DNA of 64,000 bases, taken from positions 1-64,000 of the forward strand of contig LNEI01000013.1 in the NCBI GenBank assembly GCA_001464455.1, written 5' to 3'. A model generated the notes under the pieces. The model was not told the origin of the DNA. It searched no databases and saw only the letters and a list, made by a program, of their open reading frames with translations. Made by a program: the position numbers and the translations under genes. The stretch is from Acidobacteria bacterium Ga0077534. Its GTDB lineage: Bacteria; Acidobacteriota; Blastocatellia; Pyrinomonadales; Pyrinomonadaceae. This document shows positions 1 to 9,452 of the stretch, piece by piece; the first letter of the stretch is position 1; each line of letters opens with the position of its first letter.

Positions 1-1577
1 CCCGCCGGGCTGTTGTCCGTGATATTTACCGCTGCTCCCGTGTAGCTAACCGTCGTTCCGCTTCCCGGAGGAGGCGTCGGCGTTGCCGTCGGGGTTGGCG
101 TTGGGGTTGGGGTTGCACAAGCACCTGCGGTCGTGGTCTCTAGGGTGATGTCATCAACCAAGAAGTTCGAAGTTCCGCTTCCGGCCGGATTGTTGTATTC
201 AAACCTAATAATGTGTGAGCCACCGTTGGCTACGCTTGCCGGAAGAGCAACAACTCGTTCCGTGTAAGCCGCTTCGGCAGTGGCAGGTTCCGTGATCGTC
301 TGGACGGTCACGCCATCAACCTTAACGACGAGCGTCGCATTGAACGGGGTTGCCACTGCGCTCACTCTCAACCAATACTTCAAAGTTGGGTTTGTACCAA
401 CCGGGATAACGCGGGTTTGCTGGAGGGTGCCTGCCTCAGCAGCCGATGTTCCACCGAACCATGCTAGGTAGGTGCCATTTCGCGGCGGCCCGTTGGCTCC
501 ACAAAACGCAACGCTGCAAAGCGATGAATCAAAATTCGTCGAGGTCGACGGCCAGTTCGGGTTTGTAATAGCTGTCGCTCCGGTCACACTTGCTTCCAAA
601 CCTGGGTCAACAAGAGCCTGTACAAGACAGCCGCCAGGCGATGGACTCGGACTCGGCGTTGGAGTTGCCGTCGGTGTCGACGTTGGGGTCGGTGTAGGCG
701 TTGGCGTTGCCGTCGGAGTTGGCGTTGGCGTTGGCGTTGGCGTTGGCGTTGGCGTCGGAGTTGCGGTCGGAGTTGGCGTCGGCGTCGGAGTTGCCGTAGG
801 TGTCGGCGTTGGTGTCGGCGTTGGTGTCGGCGTTGCCGTCGGAGTTGGCGTTGGAGTTGGCGTCGGCGTTGGCGTAGGAGTTGGCGTCGGCGTTGCTGCC
901 GCGGCCGGTGTGTAAGCCAGCGTGTCTACGCCGATGATATTGGAGTTGTCACCGTCCGGGCCGCCGTCCTCTACAAAGTAACGGAGGGCAAAACGACCGC
1001 TTACAGGGCCTGCAAGTCCCGATATCGTCGCGGTGAACTGCGTCCAAGTCGTGGGATAAGACCCCGAATACGTCGGATCGATATCGACCAAAAGCGTTGT
1101 AAAATCACCAACACCAAGTGCCCCTGAACCAACATTCGTGCTCGCGCCGTTCGTAGAGAGCCTGAGTTGCAAGCGATCGGGAAAATTATTGTTTGGTGTT
1201 CTAGTGAAGAATGAGATCGTATCCCCATTATTAAACGTGCGAACCGGGCCAAACAACCAGTTACTGATGGTCCCTATCCCTGTAGTGCTATTGAAATTAA
1301 CTAATATAAAGGAGTTTGGAGCACCCTGATGGGCAGACGGAAATGCAGTGCCTGGGGACCCCTGGGTCCAGTTAGCAGCTCCCAAAGGATCGCTGGCATT
1401 CTGCCGTGCCCATCCGTTGGCAAGCAGTGTGTCAAGGCTAGCAAAGTCTTCATTGATCGCCTGAGCGGAAGTCGAACTAACCGTTGCAAAAAACAACAGA
1501 CTCCCGACAAACAGCGTTATCGCCGCAAGCCTTAGAGCTGCCTGGTTCCAAAATCGACAAGTGGCACTATTCTTCAT
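1..1577 (-). CDS. Secreted multidomain protein with Thr-Pro linkers (C-terminus cut by window edge)
   Basis: The minus frame is open from an ATG at 1577 to the left edge, about 525 codons. Residues 1-38 form a signal peptide with a long hydrophobic core ending near SAQA. Residues about 40-220 resemble a choice-of-anchor J type beta-sandwich (motifs [15 protein letters not shown] and [11 protein letters not shown]). A Thr-Pro linker follows at about 224-310, then a second beta-sandwich (about 311-484, ending in [12 protein letters not shown]), a second short Thr-Pro linker, and the start of a third domain that resembles the beginning of a P-domain ([17 protein letters not shown]). The domain architecture fits a secreted or surface-attached adhesive or binding protein. 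No enzymatic motif was seen and the specific function is unknown. The domain names are by resemblance only. Confidence 0.75.
   Translation of the reverse strand, partial: MKNSATCRFWNQAALRLAAITLFVGSLLFFATVSSTSAQAINEDFASLDTLLANGWARQNASDPLGAANWTQGSPGTAFPSAHQGAPNSFILVNFNSTTGIGTISNWLFGPVRTFNNGDTISFFTRTPNNNFPDRLQLRLSTNGASTNVGSGALGVGDFTTLLVDIDPTYSGSYPTTWTQFTATISGLAGPVSGRFALRYFVEDGGPDGDNSNIIGVDTLAYTPAAAATPTPTPTPTPTPTPTPTPTATPTPTPTPTPTPTATPTPTPTPTATPTPTPTPTPTPTPTPTATPTPTPTPTSTPTATPTPSPSPSPGGCLVQALVDPGLEASVTGATAITNPNWPSTSTNFDSSLCSVAFCGANGPPRNGTYLAWFGGTSAAEAGTLQQTRVIPVGTNPTLKYWLRVSAVATPFNATLVVKVDGVTVQTITEPATAEAAYTERVVALPASVANGGSHIIRFEYNNPAGSGTSNFLVDDITLETTTAGACATPTPTPTPTATPTPPPGSGTTVSYTGAAVNITDNSPA
648..900 (-). 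repeat. Thr-Pro-encoding hexamer repeat
   Basis: A degenerate tandem hexamer (ggcgtt/ggcgtc/ggagtt on the plus strand) encodes alternating Thr-Pro, with occasional Ala, on the minus strand. It is the linker between two beta-sandwich domains of the secreted protein. A shorter copy lies at about 68-118. On the plus strand the same bases read as Gly-Val repeats, which is not a gene. Confidence 0.9.
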
Positions 1578-1937
1578 AAAAATACAATATCTCCCGAGGT
1601 TACTGAACGGCTGCTGGAAGCAATGCCGAGACCATGATGGTTAGTTTTAAATACTGAAACCCTTTCACATTACGTCAGACGGTAGTGAATGTCAACTTAT
1701 CTCAGTCTGGAATCACCAGAAAACCCCTATCAAAATGATCGGAATTAGTACGGTCACAGCTTCGTATACAGAAGTTTTATCGAGAAAAAGAAGCATGGAT
1801 ACCTGGTTTATCTATCATCGGAGCTCCACTTCTGGCCTGAGCTTCTTGTTTCGGCAGCCGGCTGAACACAGAAACACCTTCCTTTCGAGAAGGAATTGAG
1901 CTAAACTGTTCCAATAGGCACTGCAAACACTAGACTT
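1578..1937. other. Divergent intergenic region with a small inverted repeat
   Basis: This region lies between the secreted Thr-Pro protein and the ECF sigma gene, and no ORF in it is credible. An inverted repeat TTCCTT-TCGAG-AAGGAA sits at 1879-1895, about 42 bases before the sigma factor ATG, and could be an operator or leader hairpin. The rest is AT-richer than its neighbours and presumably holds the promoters of both genes, which I could not place. Confidence 0.4.
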
Positions 1938-2504
1938 ATGGCTGTGAGCGAAAACTCAGAGATCACGAGAATTTTGCACGCGTGGAATAACGGTGACGAA
2001 GATGCGAAAGAAAGGCTTTTGCGCTTTGTTTACGACGAATTGCGTCGCCAGGCACGTTTTCTAATGTCACGTGAAAGGGCGAACCACACGCTGCAGCCAA
2101 CCGCGCTGGTTCACGAGGCATTTGTGAAGCTTGGCGATGCATCGGGGGTCGTCTGGGAGAGCCGGGCCCACTTCTTCGGCGTAGCATCACGACTAATGCG
2201 CCAGATCCTCGTAGATCACGCCCGCATGCACGCGAGCGAGAAACGCGGGAAAAATCCTATTCATTTCTCTACCGACGAGATCGATCTTCCGATCGACGAA
2301 CGAGCAGATTCAATCTTGGCGATCGATGAGGTGCTGAATCGTTTGGGCTCTCTAGACGGGCGTCAGGCTAGGATCGTCGAAATGAGATTCTTCGGTGGGT
2401 TAACGAACGCTGAAATTGCCGAGACCCTCGACATCGGTGAGCGAACAGTGGTTCGTGAATGGCAATCAGCCCGCCTCTGGTTATATCGGGAACTCAACCG
2501 TTAA
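1938..2504 (+). CDS. ECF-family RNA polymerase sigma factor
   Basis: This 188-residue protein has the two sigma-70 regions of an extracytoplasmic-function sigma factor. Region 2 covers about residues 10-90 (LQPTALVHEAFVKL, then SRAHFFGVASRLMRQILVDH), and region 4 with its helix-turn-helix covers about 130-185 (ARIVEMRFFGGLTNAEIAET). The sequence is of the subfamily commonly encoded next to Ser/Thr kinases in Acidobacteriota and Planctomycetes. The next gene, 71 bases downstream on the same strand, is exactly such a kinase, so the two probably form one signalling unit in which the kinase modulates the sigma factor. No anti-sigma factor gene is visible. Targets are unknown. Confidence 0.93.
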   Translation: MAVSENSEITRILHAWNNGDEDAKERLLRFVYDELRRQARFLMSRERANHTLQPTALVHEAFVKLGDASGVVWESRAHFFGVASRLMRQILVDHARMHASEKRGKNPIHFSTDEIDLPIDERADSILAIDEVLNRLGSLDGRQARIVEMRFFGGLTNAEIAETLDIGERTVVREWQSARLWLYRELNR

Positions 2505-2575
2505 TAGAAAAGATTGGCACGCTTTTCCTCCAAATAACGCATTCACAACAAAGAGGGAATCTTCGGTGGACGCTT

Positions 2576-5326
2576 ATGCAGTTAGATAATTGGAGTTTGA
2601 TCAAAGAAATAGTCGCAGACGTGCTCGAGTTGCCTGTCAACGAACGCCTGTCTTATCTTGACGGCCTCTCGGTCTCGAACGAGATTCGTCTCGAAATAGC
2701 GTCTCTAATTGCCTTTGAGGAGGAAGCCGCAGATCTAATGCAGCTTTCGGCTGTTGAATTGTCGAAGGATTTTATCGAGGCCGATGAGTTTTCATTAGCG
2801 GGCCGAGAGATCGGGCCATACCGGGTAGTTTCGGAGCTCGGTCACGGCGGTATGGGAGCCGTCTATCTGGCAGAACGAGTCGATGGGAAGTTTGAGCAGC
2901 GTGTCGCTTTGAAGCTCTTGAAACGAGAACTTAACACGTCCGCTCTAAGGCGGCGTTTTGAGCACGAGCGAGAGATACTTAGCAAGCTTGAGCACCCTAA
3001 CATCGCTCGATTGCTTGATGCCGGATCTACAGATGACGGAATTCCCTATCTCGCGATGGAATTCATCGATGGCGTCCCGATCGATCAGTATTGTGCTCGC
3101 GGCCCAAGAGAACTTAATGAGCGGCTCGAATTGTTTAGGCAAGTGTGCTCGGCTGTCGATTTTGCTCACAAAAACCTGGTCGTTCACAGAGACTTAAAAC
3201 CATCGAATATTCTTGTCACTGCCGATGGAACTCCTAAACTGCTTGATTTCGGCATCTCGAAGATACTCTCTGAGAATACTTCGGACGCAGAGACAGTGAC
3301 ACGGCTTGGAGTGATGACTCCGGGTTACGCATCACCTGAGCAGTTGAGAAGCGAAAGCGTTACAACTTCGACGGATGTTTATTCGCTCGGCATTGTCCTA
3401 TATGAACTGCTGAGTGGCCATCGCCCTTTTGAGACTAACGAGTCGAATCTTGAGGAGGTTTATCGTGCCGTCCTCGAGACCGATCCACCATTGCCCTCCT
3501 TACGTGCAGAAACTGGGCGGATGAATACTGATCAAGCCCCGGACAAGCCAAAGGAGCCGAATGACTCAAAAACACTCCCAGACCTTACTAGGATCACGAA
3601 AGCACCAATAGTTAGCATCAAACCACACCAACTCCGTGGCGACCTCGACAACATCATATTAAAGGCTCTTAAAAAGGAGCCGGAACGTCGCTACCCTTCC
3701 CCCGAGAGCTTTTCCGAGGATATTCGACGCTATCTGGCGGGACTTCCGGTTTCGGCTCGGCCCGATACCTTCGCCTATCGAGCAAGTAAGTTTGCGGCCC
3801 GAAACCGGCTTTCAGTTTTCGCCGGAACGCTCGTCGTTTTAGCCATCCTCGGTGGCGGAGCAACCACTCTTTGGCAAGCGCGTATCGCACAGATCGAAAG
3901 CGAAAAAGCTGAGAAGCGTTTCCTGGACGTACGTGGACTGGCAAATTCATTTCTGACCGAATTTTCCCCCCTTATTGAGAACCTTCCCGGAACTACCCCG
4001 GCCAGAAAGCTTTTGGTAACGAGGGCTCTCGAATATCTCGACAAATTGTCGATCGAATCCAACGATGACCCCCAACTTCTACGCGAACTTGCGACAGCTT
4101 ACGAAAAAGTTGGCGATGTGCAGGGCAATCCTTACAATCCAAACATCGGCGACGTGAAAGGAGCTTTGCAGAGCTACGAAAGAGCTCTCTCGATAAGAGA
4201 GGGTCTCAGGGATCGCAACCTTATAGGTGCCATGGATGCCGCAGACGCCGCCCTATTTGAGAAGCTCGGCAGCCTTCACTCGAACGGTGGCGATCACGAA
4301 AAAGCCGTTACGTTCTATGAGCAAGCCCTTGTCCTTCGACGAGCAATTCTGAATACAAACCCGCACGACTACGATGCACGCGTGCTGCTTGCAAGAGCCT
4401 TGCGCTCGCGAGGATTGATACCTTTTTTTGAGGGCAACAACAAGATCGCCATCGAATATTACAACGGGGCTCGTGAGATCTATGAACAGCTTATTCTGGA
4501 ACGGCCTGCCGATGACCGAGTCGCTTTAGACCGCGGCTACATCTTTATCGCGATCGGCGAGGCTTACGGGTGGGACGGAGAATTCGCTCTTGCGGGAGAT
4601 AATCTGCAAAAAGGCCTGGATTTTATTGTTCCTTTGGCTGAAAAATATCCTAGTGACATCAGTTTCCAGAGAACGCTGAACCTCTCCTACAATAAACGTG
4701 CGGAGAACTATGAGGATACCGAAAAGTTTGATCTGGCGGTTGTTCACTACGGGAAAGGGATAGAGATCGCAAAGCGATCCTTCATATCAGATCCAACAAA
4801 CTTTCAGGCCAAACGCGATGTCGCTCTAGGTTACAAAAAAATGGCTCAGGCTCTTGACGGAGACGGAAAGAGTCGCGAGTCGGAAGAGAACCTGATCTTC
4901 GCATTGGAAACGTTTATTGAATTAAGCCACGCCGATCCAAATAACTCAGAAGCTTTGTACGACGTTGCAAATACGCGGTTTTCGCTCGGGGAAACTTACG
5001 TCACGCTAAAAGATCACCAAAAAGCCCTCGACACATTTCTCACCGCGAAGGAGGAATTTCAGAGGGTTTTGACAATGAACCCTGATAGCCCCTATGCAGT
5101 TCGCATGTCAACCTACAATTTTGATCGAATTGGGAAATGCTATGTCGCATTGGCTAGCTCTAAGAAAGATAGCTCAGAGTTTTTGCGGGTATCTCTCGAG
5201 TATTTCAAAAGAGCATATGCAAGCTTTGAAAAAATGAAGGCAGACGGCAAGATCGGCGATTACGACCTTAAGGCCATGCCTGAAATGGAAGCAAACATCC
5301 GAGAACTGGAAAAAAAGGTCTCCTAG
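2576..5326 (+). CDS. Membrane Ser/Thr protein kinase with C-terminal TPR region
   Basis: The protein is 916 residues long. A Hanks-type kinase domain spans about 80-390: glycine loop LGHGGMGAVY, ATP-binding Lys in VALKLLK, catalytic loop HRDLKPSN, DFG as LLDFGISK, and PGYASPEQL. One transmembrane helix follows (about 425-445, VFAGTLVVLAILGGGATTLW). The C-terminal 450 residues are TPR-like helical repeats, probably periplasmic. A longer frame opens upstream, but the ATG at 2576 is preferred because earlier starts overlap the sigma gene and add residues unlike the family. The acidic N-terminal segment (1-75) precedes the kinase as in related ECF-partner kinases. It likely senses a signal through the TPRs and phosphorylates regulators, possibly the upstream sigma factor. 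Confidence 0.92.
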   Translation: MQLDNWSLIKEIVADVLELPVNERLSYLDGLSVSNEIRLEIASLIAFEEEAADLMQLSAVELSKDFIEADEFSLAGREIGPYRVVSELGHGGMGAVYLAERVDGKFEQRVALKLLKRELNTSALRRRFEHEREILSKLEHPNIARLLDAGSTDDGIPYLAMEFIDGVPIDQYCARGPRELNERLELFRQVCSAVDFAHKNLVVHRDLKPSNILVTADGTPKLLDFGISKILSENTSDAETVTRLGVMTPGYASPEQLRSESVTTSTDVYSLGIVLYELLSGHRPFETNESNLEEVYRAVLETDPPLPSLRAETGRMNTDQAPDKPKEPNDSKTLPDLTRITKAPIVSIKPHQLRGDLDNIILKALKKEPERRYPSPESFSEDIRRYLAGLPVSARPDTFAYRASKFAARNRLSVFAGTLVVLAILGGGATTLWQARIAQIESEKAEKRFLDVRGLANSFLTEFSPLIENLPGTTPARKLLVTRALEYLDKLSIESNDDPQLLRELATAYEKVGDVQGNPYNPNIGDVKGALQSYERALSIREGLRDRNLIGAMDAADAALFEKLGSLHSNGGDHEKAVTFYEQALVLRRAILNTNPHDYDARVLLARALRSRGLIPFFEGNNKIAIEYYNGAREIYEQLILERPADDRVALDRGYIFIAIGEAYGWDGEFALAGDNLQKGLDFIVPLAEKYPSDISFQRTLNLSYNKRAENYEDTEKFDLAVVHYGKGIEIAKRSFISDPTNFQAKRDVALGYKKMAQALDGDGKSRESEENLIFALETFIELSHADPNNSEALYDVANTRFSLGETYVTLKDHQKALDTFLTAKEEFQRVLTMNPDSPYAVRMSTYNFDRIGKCYVALASSKKDSSEFLRVSLEYFKRAYASFEKMKADGKIGDYDLKAMPEMEANIRELEKKVS

Positions 5327-5353
5327 CCATATCCCCTTTGAACTAAGAAGTTA

Positions 5354-5384
5354 GCCTCCTCGAACCGACCCGCGGCGAGGAGGC
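5354..5384. terminator. Stem-loop between convergent genes
   Basis: GCCTCCTCG and CGAGGAGGC form a perfect 9-bp stem with a 13-base loop between the convergent kinase and M28 peptidase genes. There is no good T run on either side, so intrinsic termination is likely but not certain. Confidence 0.55.
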
Positions 5385-5431
5385 ATCACTATATATTGAT
5401 CACCGATCTATGGGTCAACACCAGAGCGTTA

Positions 5432-7102
5432 CTATCGGGGCGTTGGTGTCGGCGACGGGCTTGGTGCTCCCGGAAGTGCCGGCATCTCGCCTGCCTTGAA
5501 CCGTGGTAATAAGTCCGGTCGGGTCGCCAGATGATAGACCGCAGCCGCGACAATGATCGCCGATTTCTTCACGTCGTCCTCAACGATCCTTTCGTAGGTG
5601 TCAAGATTCGTATGCCAGGTATGGGACTGGTACTCGACGGGATCCTGTTGGACACCGATCCCCGGAAGGCCGGCCTGATTGAACGAGGTATGATCACTTC
5701 CGCCAAGGTTTCGGCTGCGGGTTGAAACAGCACCAAAGAATCCATAATCCTCGAACGACTTTAGGGCCTCCCGCAGCACTGCCGACGCTTCTGAAGGGCC
5801 GAAGACGCTCATTCCTCTCGCCTTGCCTGTACCGCTGTCGATGTTGAAATACCCTCCGAATTTGTTGTACTTGGCGGTTGGATTCTCAGCGGTTCCAAAA
5901 TGCTGTTTGACGTACGCCTGAGAGCCAAGAAGTCCCTGTTCTTCGCCGCTCCACAGGACGACGCGAACCGTTCGATCCATTTTTAGGTCAAGAGCTTTTA
6001 GGATACGGGCGGCCTCCATCATGATCGCACAGCCGATGGCGTTGTCGGTCGCCCCGGTGGCCGAGTGCCACGAATCAAGGTGCCCGCCGAGCAGGATGAC
6101 CTCATCCTTCTTGCTGGTACCCACCAATTCGCCGACGACATTGTAGCTTGTCACGCCATCTGGCACGGTTCGCGTACGGATGTCGAATTCGAGCCGGACA
6201 GGAGTGCCTTTTCCGAGCAGCCTGTGAATGCGTCCAAAATCTTCGTTACGCATAACGATGGTTGGCACAGTTTTAGAGACGTCCCAAGATGGTTGTTGGA
6301 TATTGAAAGCTCCGAATGCCCTGATCTGGCCATGTTCGCGGCCAGCATCGTTCACGCGAAGAGCGACGCCGCTATCGAGAAGGAACTGGTTAAGCTGAAG
6401 TGCTACCTGCTGTGCCGGAAGAGCACCCGGCTTTGGTTGCTGCTGCTGTCCGCCGCCACCGAAAGGAGGCCCGCCGGGACCGCCAGGTCCTGCCAGAGCT
6501 GCACATTCCTGCGGGGTTTTGGTTGGATCCATACGGCACTTCATTACGGCGTCAGCGATCCGTTTTGAAGGAGGATTGAAGTTGACCGGGACGACGGCGG
6601 GGTTGCCGATAAGCACGATCTTCCCGCTCACATCTGCCCGCACTGAGTTGAAATAGTTCGTTAACTCTTCCTGCGTCGGGCGATTTGGCAGGATCATGCT
6701 GTAAGCATCAGTGATGATCGTTCCCTTGGTCGAAGGCGTCCACGCCAGCACCTCGAAGGTCAGCGTGTCCTGCACAGGCTTGTTCATTAGCCCAACGGCT
6801 CGTTCTACGACCCAGCCCGGGCGGCCGAACTCCCATGGTTCAAGCGTCGTGTTCTGGAACCCCCACGACTGCATCTCACGAGCCGCCCATTTTGCCGACG
6901 CAACATGATTCGGCGAACCTGTAAGCCTCGGACCATAAACGTCCGAAAAATAATGGAGCGTATTCATGATCTTTGAATTCTCCATTCCTTCCTTACGGAT
7001 CGCCGCATTTACATCCGCCTGAGCAAAAACAGCCGATGGAACTACAAACGACTGAACCAGAATCAAAACTAACGCCGCATTGAGCAGCCCGCGAAATTTC
7101 AT
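5432..7102 (-). CDS. Secreted M28-family zinc metallopeptidase
   Basis: This 556-residue protein has a signal peptide (residues 1-28, ending AVFAQA). The M28 catalytic domain carries the expected zinc-site motifs: [14 protein letters not shown], the [10 protein letters not shown] segment with the catalytic Glu pair, a NIDSGTG segment and LGGSDHTSF. An inserted PA-like domain probably occupies about 130-290, and it contains a Gly/Pro/Gln-rich low-complexity stretch. The C-terminus is a short Ser-Thr-Pro tail. The family comprises exported aminopeptidases and carboxypeptidases that digest peptides outside the cytoplasm, and the exact specificity is not readable. The gene is monocistronic, with a 500-base upstream region that holds a candidate direct-repeat site and a dispersed repeat. 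Confidence 0.92.
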   Translation of the reverse strand: MKFRGLLNAALVLILVQSFVVPSAVFAQADVNAAIRKEGMENSKIMNTLHYFSDVYGPRLTGSPNHVASAKWAAREMQSWGFQNTTLEPWEFGRPGWVVERAVGLMNKPVQDTLTFEVLAWTPSTKGTIITDAYSMILPNRPTQEELTNYFNSVRADVSGKIVLIGNPAVVPVNFNPPSKRIADAVMKCRMDPTKTPQECAALAGPGGPGGPPFGGGGQQQQPKPGALPAQQVALQLNQFLLDSGVALRVNDAGREHGQIRAFGAFNIQQPSWDVSKTVPTIVMRNEDFGRIHRLLGKGTPVRLEFDIRTRTVPDGVTSYNVVGELVGTSKKDEVILLGGHLDSWHSATGATDNAIGCAIMMEAARILKALDLKMDRTVRVVLWSGEEQGLLGSQAYVKQHFGTAENPTAKYNKFGGYFNIDSGTGKARGMSVFGPSEASAVLREALKSFEDYGFFGAVSTRSRNLGGSDHTSFNQAGLPGIGVQQDPVEYQSHTWHTNLDTYERIVEDDVKKSAIIVAAAVYHLATRPDLLPRFKAGEMPALPGAPSPSPTPTPR

Positions 7103-7262
7103 ATGATCAAACAGGGCCGGATGTTCCGAACCCAGATTTCCTCTCGATTTTTTTGAAGTATTTTGGTCAAAAGCGACCGATATTTAAGTCGATTTGATGA
7201 CTAATACCTTACCACCACCTAAAAGGTTTCACGAAAGCCGAACGCCGTTATGAGCCAGTGCT

Positions 7263-7292
7263 GTAAGACAATGTATGACAATTAACGAAATG
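7263..7292. promoter_or_regulatory. Candidate 10-bp-period direct repeats upstream of the M28 gene
   Basis: Three consecutive 10-mers (GTAAGACAAT, GTATGACAAT, TAACGAAATG) lie about 160 bases upstream of the M28 peptidase start. The third unit is identical to the first unit of the clearer repeat array at 61491-61520. OmpR-type winged-helix regulators bind direct repeats of about this period. This is a weak, by-eye candidate. Confidence 0.3.
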
Positions 7293-7362
7293 TCCGCTGC
7301 AATGATAATTCCGTATGCTGTTGCGTCACTTAGGTTTAGTCGTTCTCGACATTGATATTTGG

Positions 7363-7395
7363 CTTGTCCCATTTCCCACTACCTCAGCGCGCGCA
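7363..7395. repeat. Dispersed 33-bp intergenic repeat, copy 1
   Basis: This copy shares an almost identical 32-33 base word (core TCCCATTTCCCACTACCTCA followed by GCGCGC) with two copies at 34403-34434 and 34493-34525. All three are intergenic. The rest of the 7103-7603 gap is AT-rich with no gene seen. Confidence 0.85.
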
Positions 7396-7513
7396 CCGTT
7401 TCCGCACCCGTATATTCTTAAAAGATCGCCTATTATAATATCATAATTCGCATAGACGGAATTTCGTCCTCTCTATGATACACCGCCGTCACGAATGGTT
7501 GGCTCAAATGAAG

Positions 7514-7574
7514 ACAAAAAAGAGTGAAACCCCGCGAAAAGACGTAAAACATTCACGCACTTCTCGCAGGGTTT
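7514..7574 (-). terminator. Intrinsic terminator of the lectin-like gene
   Basis: Arms AAACCCCGCGAAAAG (7527-7541) and CTTCTCGCAGGGTTT (7560-7574) pair with two mismatches. On the minus strand the stem is followed by a T run (A run at 7515-7520). It lies 30-90 bases past the stop of the 7604-8440 gene. Confidence 0.7.
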
Positions 7575-7603
7575 ACTATTAGTAACGACGATAATCGACC
7601 CCA

Positions 7604-8440
7604 TCAACGACCGGTATTTACATACTGAATGCAGTCGCCCTGGTTCTTGAAAGCTGTTCCATTGGCTCGGAAAACGTTACGCCAGCCGCCGTTCTTGCAT
7701 TGGTTTGCATCCCTCGCTACAGGAACGGGGTTACTCCAGTGAGCCGTGTACGGTGCAAGTATCTCTCCCGCAATGGCCGTATGGTCGAAGTTATAGGCCT
7801 GGAACATAACTTCCTTAAACCCAGCCGATCCACCCGTGTTCGTGTCGACGAATACCAGGTTTCCATTAACGTAGTAATTGATTGATGAGTCGGCTAGGAG
7901 TTCGATTGAAAAATTGGTCCATTCGCCAAAATTCACCGCATTGCCTAGATCAACCCACGCCGCTCCATCCCAGACCCGATAGCGCGGCAAGCCGCCATAG
8001 TTGGTAAAGCCAATGATCGGATAAGCACTTATCACCGCAGAACCGTTAACCATCGTACCCCATATATCCGTTCGAACGTGGCCGTTTGAGCTATCAGCCC
8101 AAGAGGCCGGAACAAACAGATCCGCAGAAAGGCTCGATCCAGGACCTTGAGAAGGTGTAAATATGAACTTTCGTCCCTGCGTTGCATAGAACAAATCCTG
8201 AAAAGGGCCTGGCCGTGAAAACTGGCCGGTACTGCTGTCTATTCCGATCCCGAGAACATTCGAATGACCCTGAAACAAGCCGATGTTAGAAAACGATGCT
8301 GGTTCGTATCTATCGGTTACCCACCCCGCGGGTAGCGTAGAAAAATTCGGCACGATGTTAATTGCCAGAGCGGGCGACACCATTGCTATCGAAACGATAG
8401 CAGCAGCGATACCGAAACATAAAAATCGTATTCTCTTCAT
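7604..8440 (-). CDS. Secreted protein, lectin/LamG-like, unknown function
   Basis: A 278-residue protein with a clear signal peptide (1-26, ending SPALA). The middle resembles a concanavalin-like jelly roll, with segments such as WTNFSIELLADSSINYYVNG of the kind seen in LamG-type folds. The C-terminus has a short Cys-containing module (CKNGGWRNV then FKNQGDCIQYV). I recall this as a recurrent C-terminal tail in exported proteins of soil bacteria, and its two cysteines probably form a disulphide. No catalytic residues were recognised. The gene stands alone with its own terminator, divergent from the downstream TPR gene. The ATG at 8440 is the only sensible start because it heads the signal peptide. 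Confidence 0.75.
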   Translation of the reverse strand: MKRIRFLCFGIAAAIVSIAMVSPALAINIVPNFSTLPAGWVTDRYEPASFSNIGLFQGHSNVLGIGIDSSTGQFSRPGPFQDLFYATQGRKFIFTPSQGPGSSLSADLFVPASWADSSNGHVRTDIWGTMVNGSAVISAYPIIGFTNYGGLPRYRVWDGAAWVDLGNAVNFGEWTNFSIELLADSSINYYVNGNLVFVDTNTGGSAGFKEVMFQAYNFDHTAIAGEILAPYTAHWSNPVPVARDANQCKNGGWRNVFRANGTAFKNQGDCIQYVNTGR

Positions 8441-8753
8441 ATCCTTTCCTCCGTTTCATCGATTTATGACGAAAGGTCTCGTCTCAGCGACGCTTTCATT
8501 TAAAATCGAGAGTTAGTTTCCAACAACACTCGCCTGAAATCCCCAGAGCGGCAGAATTACCGCGCGTCTGAAGGGGCAGTTCAGGTCGTTACACGAAATA
8601 CACTAAAAAATTGTCCTGCAACCGTATATTAAGCAGGCCGGCTTGTCAACAGTTTTTTTGCGGAGGCAAAAGCCATTAGAATGCGGTTCTCGAGAGCTGT
8701 TTCGCTAAATTTTCGGTTGGATTCGTCCTTTTTACGTCGTAAAGTGCATAGAT
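8441..8753. other. Divergent intergenic region, no gene seen
   Basis: 313 bases separate the lectin-like gene (minus) from the TPR gene (plus). The promoters of both must lie here, but I could not assign boxes with confidence, and no repeat or RNA structure stood out. Confidence 0.4.
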
Positions 8754-9449
8754 ATGAGAAGTGCTTACTTATTTATCGTAGCGGCGGTCTTGTTAACTTT
8801 CACATTTGATTCGCAGGTCCTTGCCCAGAGTCCGGCTGACGAATATTTCAACCGGGCGGTTGATCGGCAGAAGGATGGCGATCAGAAGGGAGCGATCGAG
8901 GATTATACGAAAGCGATCGAACTGGAACCGAACGATCCGGCACCGTACATAAATCGGGCGGCGGTTCGGCGGTCGCTTGGCGATCTGGACGGAGCGTACA
9001 AAGACCTTTCGATGGCAATTCGGCTCGATCCTGCATCCGGCTCGGCATACATGAATCGTGGCGTCGTTCAGAAACAGAAAGGACAGATCGAAGCGGCCAT
9101 AGCCGACTTTTCAAAAGCGATCGAGCTCGCTCCGACCAACTTCTCGGCCTACTACAACCGTGGAACTGCCCGTCGCGAAAAGGGAGATCTTTCAGAAGCG
9201 ATAGCCGACCTCACGAAAGTGATCGACGCTAATCCCAGACACGCCCGGGCATTGATGAATCGCGGCCGGGCAAAGCTTTCGCTTAAGGATACTGAAGGAG
9301 CGGTCGTAGATCTTACCGCCGCAGTTGGCGCCGACCCCAAGCTGGTAGACGCCTACAAAGCTCGTGCTACTGCATATCGAGCTCTAAAAAAGCCGGAACT
9401 CGCAGAGATCGATGAACGCAGGGCGGACGAAGTCGCAGGTTCCAAATGA
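8754..9449 (+). CDS. Exported tetratricopeptide repeat protein
   Basis: The protein is 231 residues, with a signal peptide (1-24, ending VLAQS) and then five or six consecutive TPR units of 34 residues. Recurrent elements are AIEDYTKAIELEPNDPAPYINRA, AIADFSKAIELAPTN and AIADLTKVIDANPRHA-type helices. TPR proteins are interaction scaffolds, and the signal peptide places this one in the periplasm or outer envelope. No enzymatic domain is attached and no partner is suggested by the neighbours. It ends only 3 bases from the stop of the convergent amidohydrolase pseudogene. Confidence 0.88.
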   Translation: MRSAYLFIVAAVLLTFTFDSQVLAQSPADEYFNRAVDRQKDGDQKGAIEDYTKAIELEPNDPAPYINRAAVRRSLGDLDGAYKDLSMAIRLDPASGSAYMNRGVVQKQKGQIEAAIADFSKAIELAPTNFSAYYNRGTARREKGDLSEAIADLTKVIDANPRHARALMNRGRAKLSLKDTEGAVVDLTAAVGADPKLVDAYKARATAYRALKKPELAEIDERRADEVAGSK

Positions 9450-9452
9450 GGA

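Noticed and set aside
648-900. Possible CRISPR or tandem-repeat array
   Set aside because: The unit is a degenerate hexamer encoding Thr-Pro; there are no spacers and no cas genes.
472-915. Gly-Val repeat ORF on the plus strand
   Set aside because: It is the antisense reading of the Thr-Pro linker in the minus-strand secreted protein, which has a signal peptide and folded domains.
2459-2575. Upstream extension of the Ser/Thr kinase
   Set aside because: It overlaps the end of the sigma gene and has no similarity to related kinases; the ATG at 2576 fits better.
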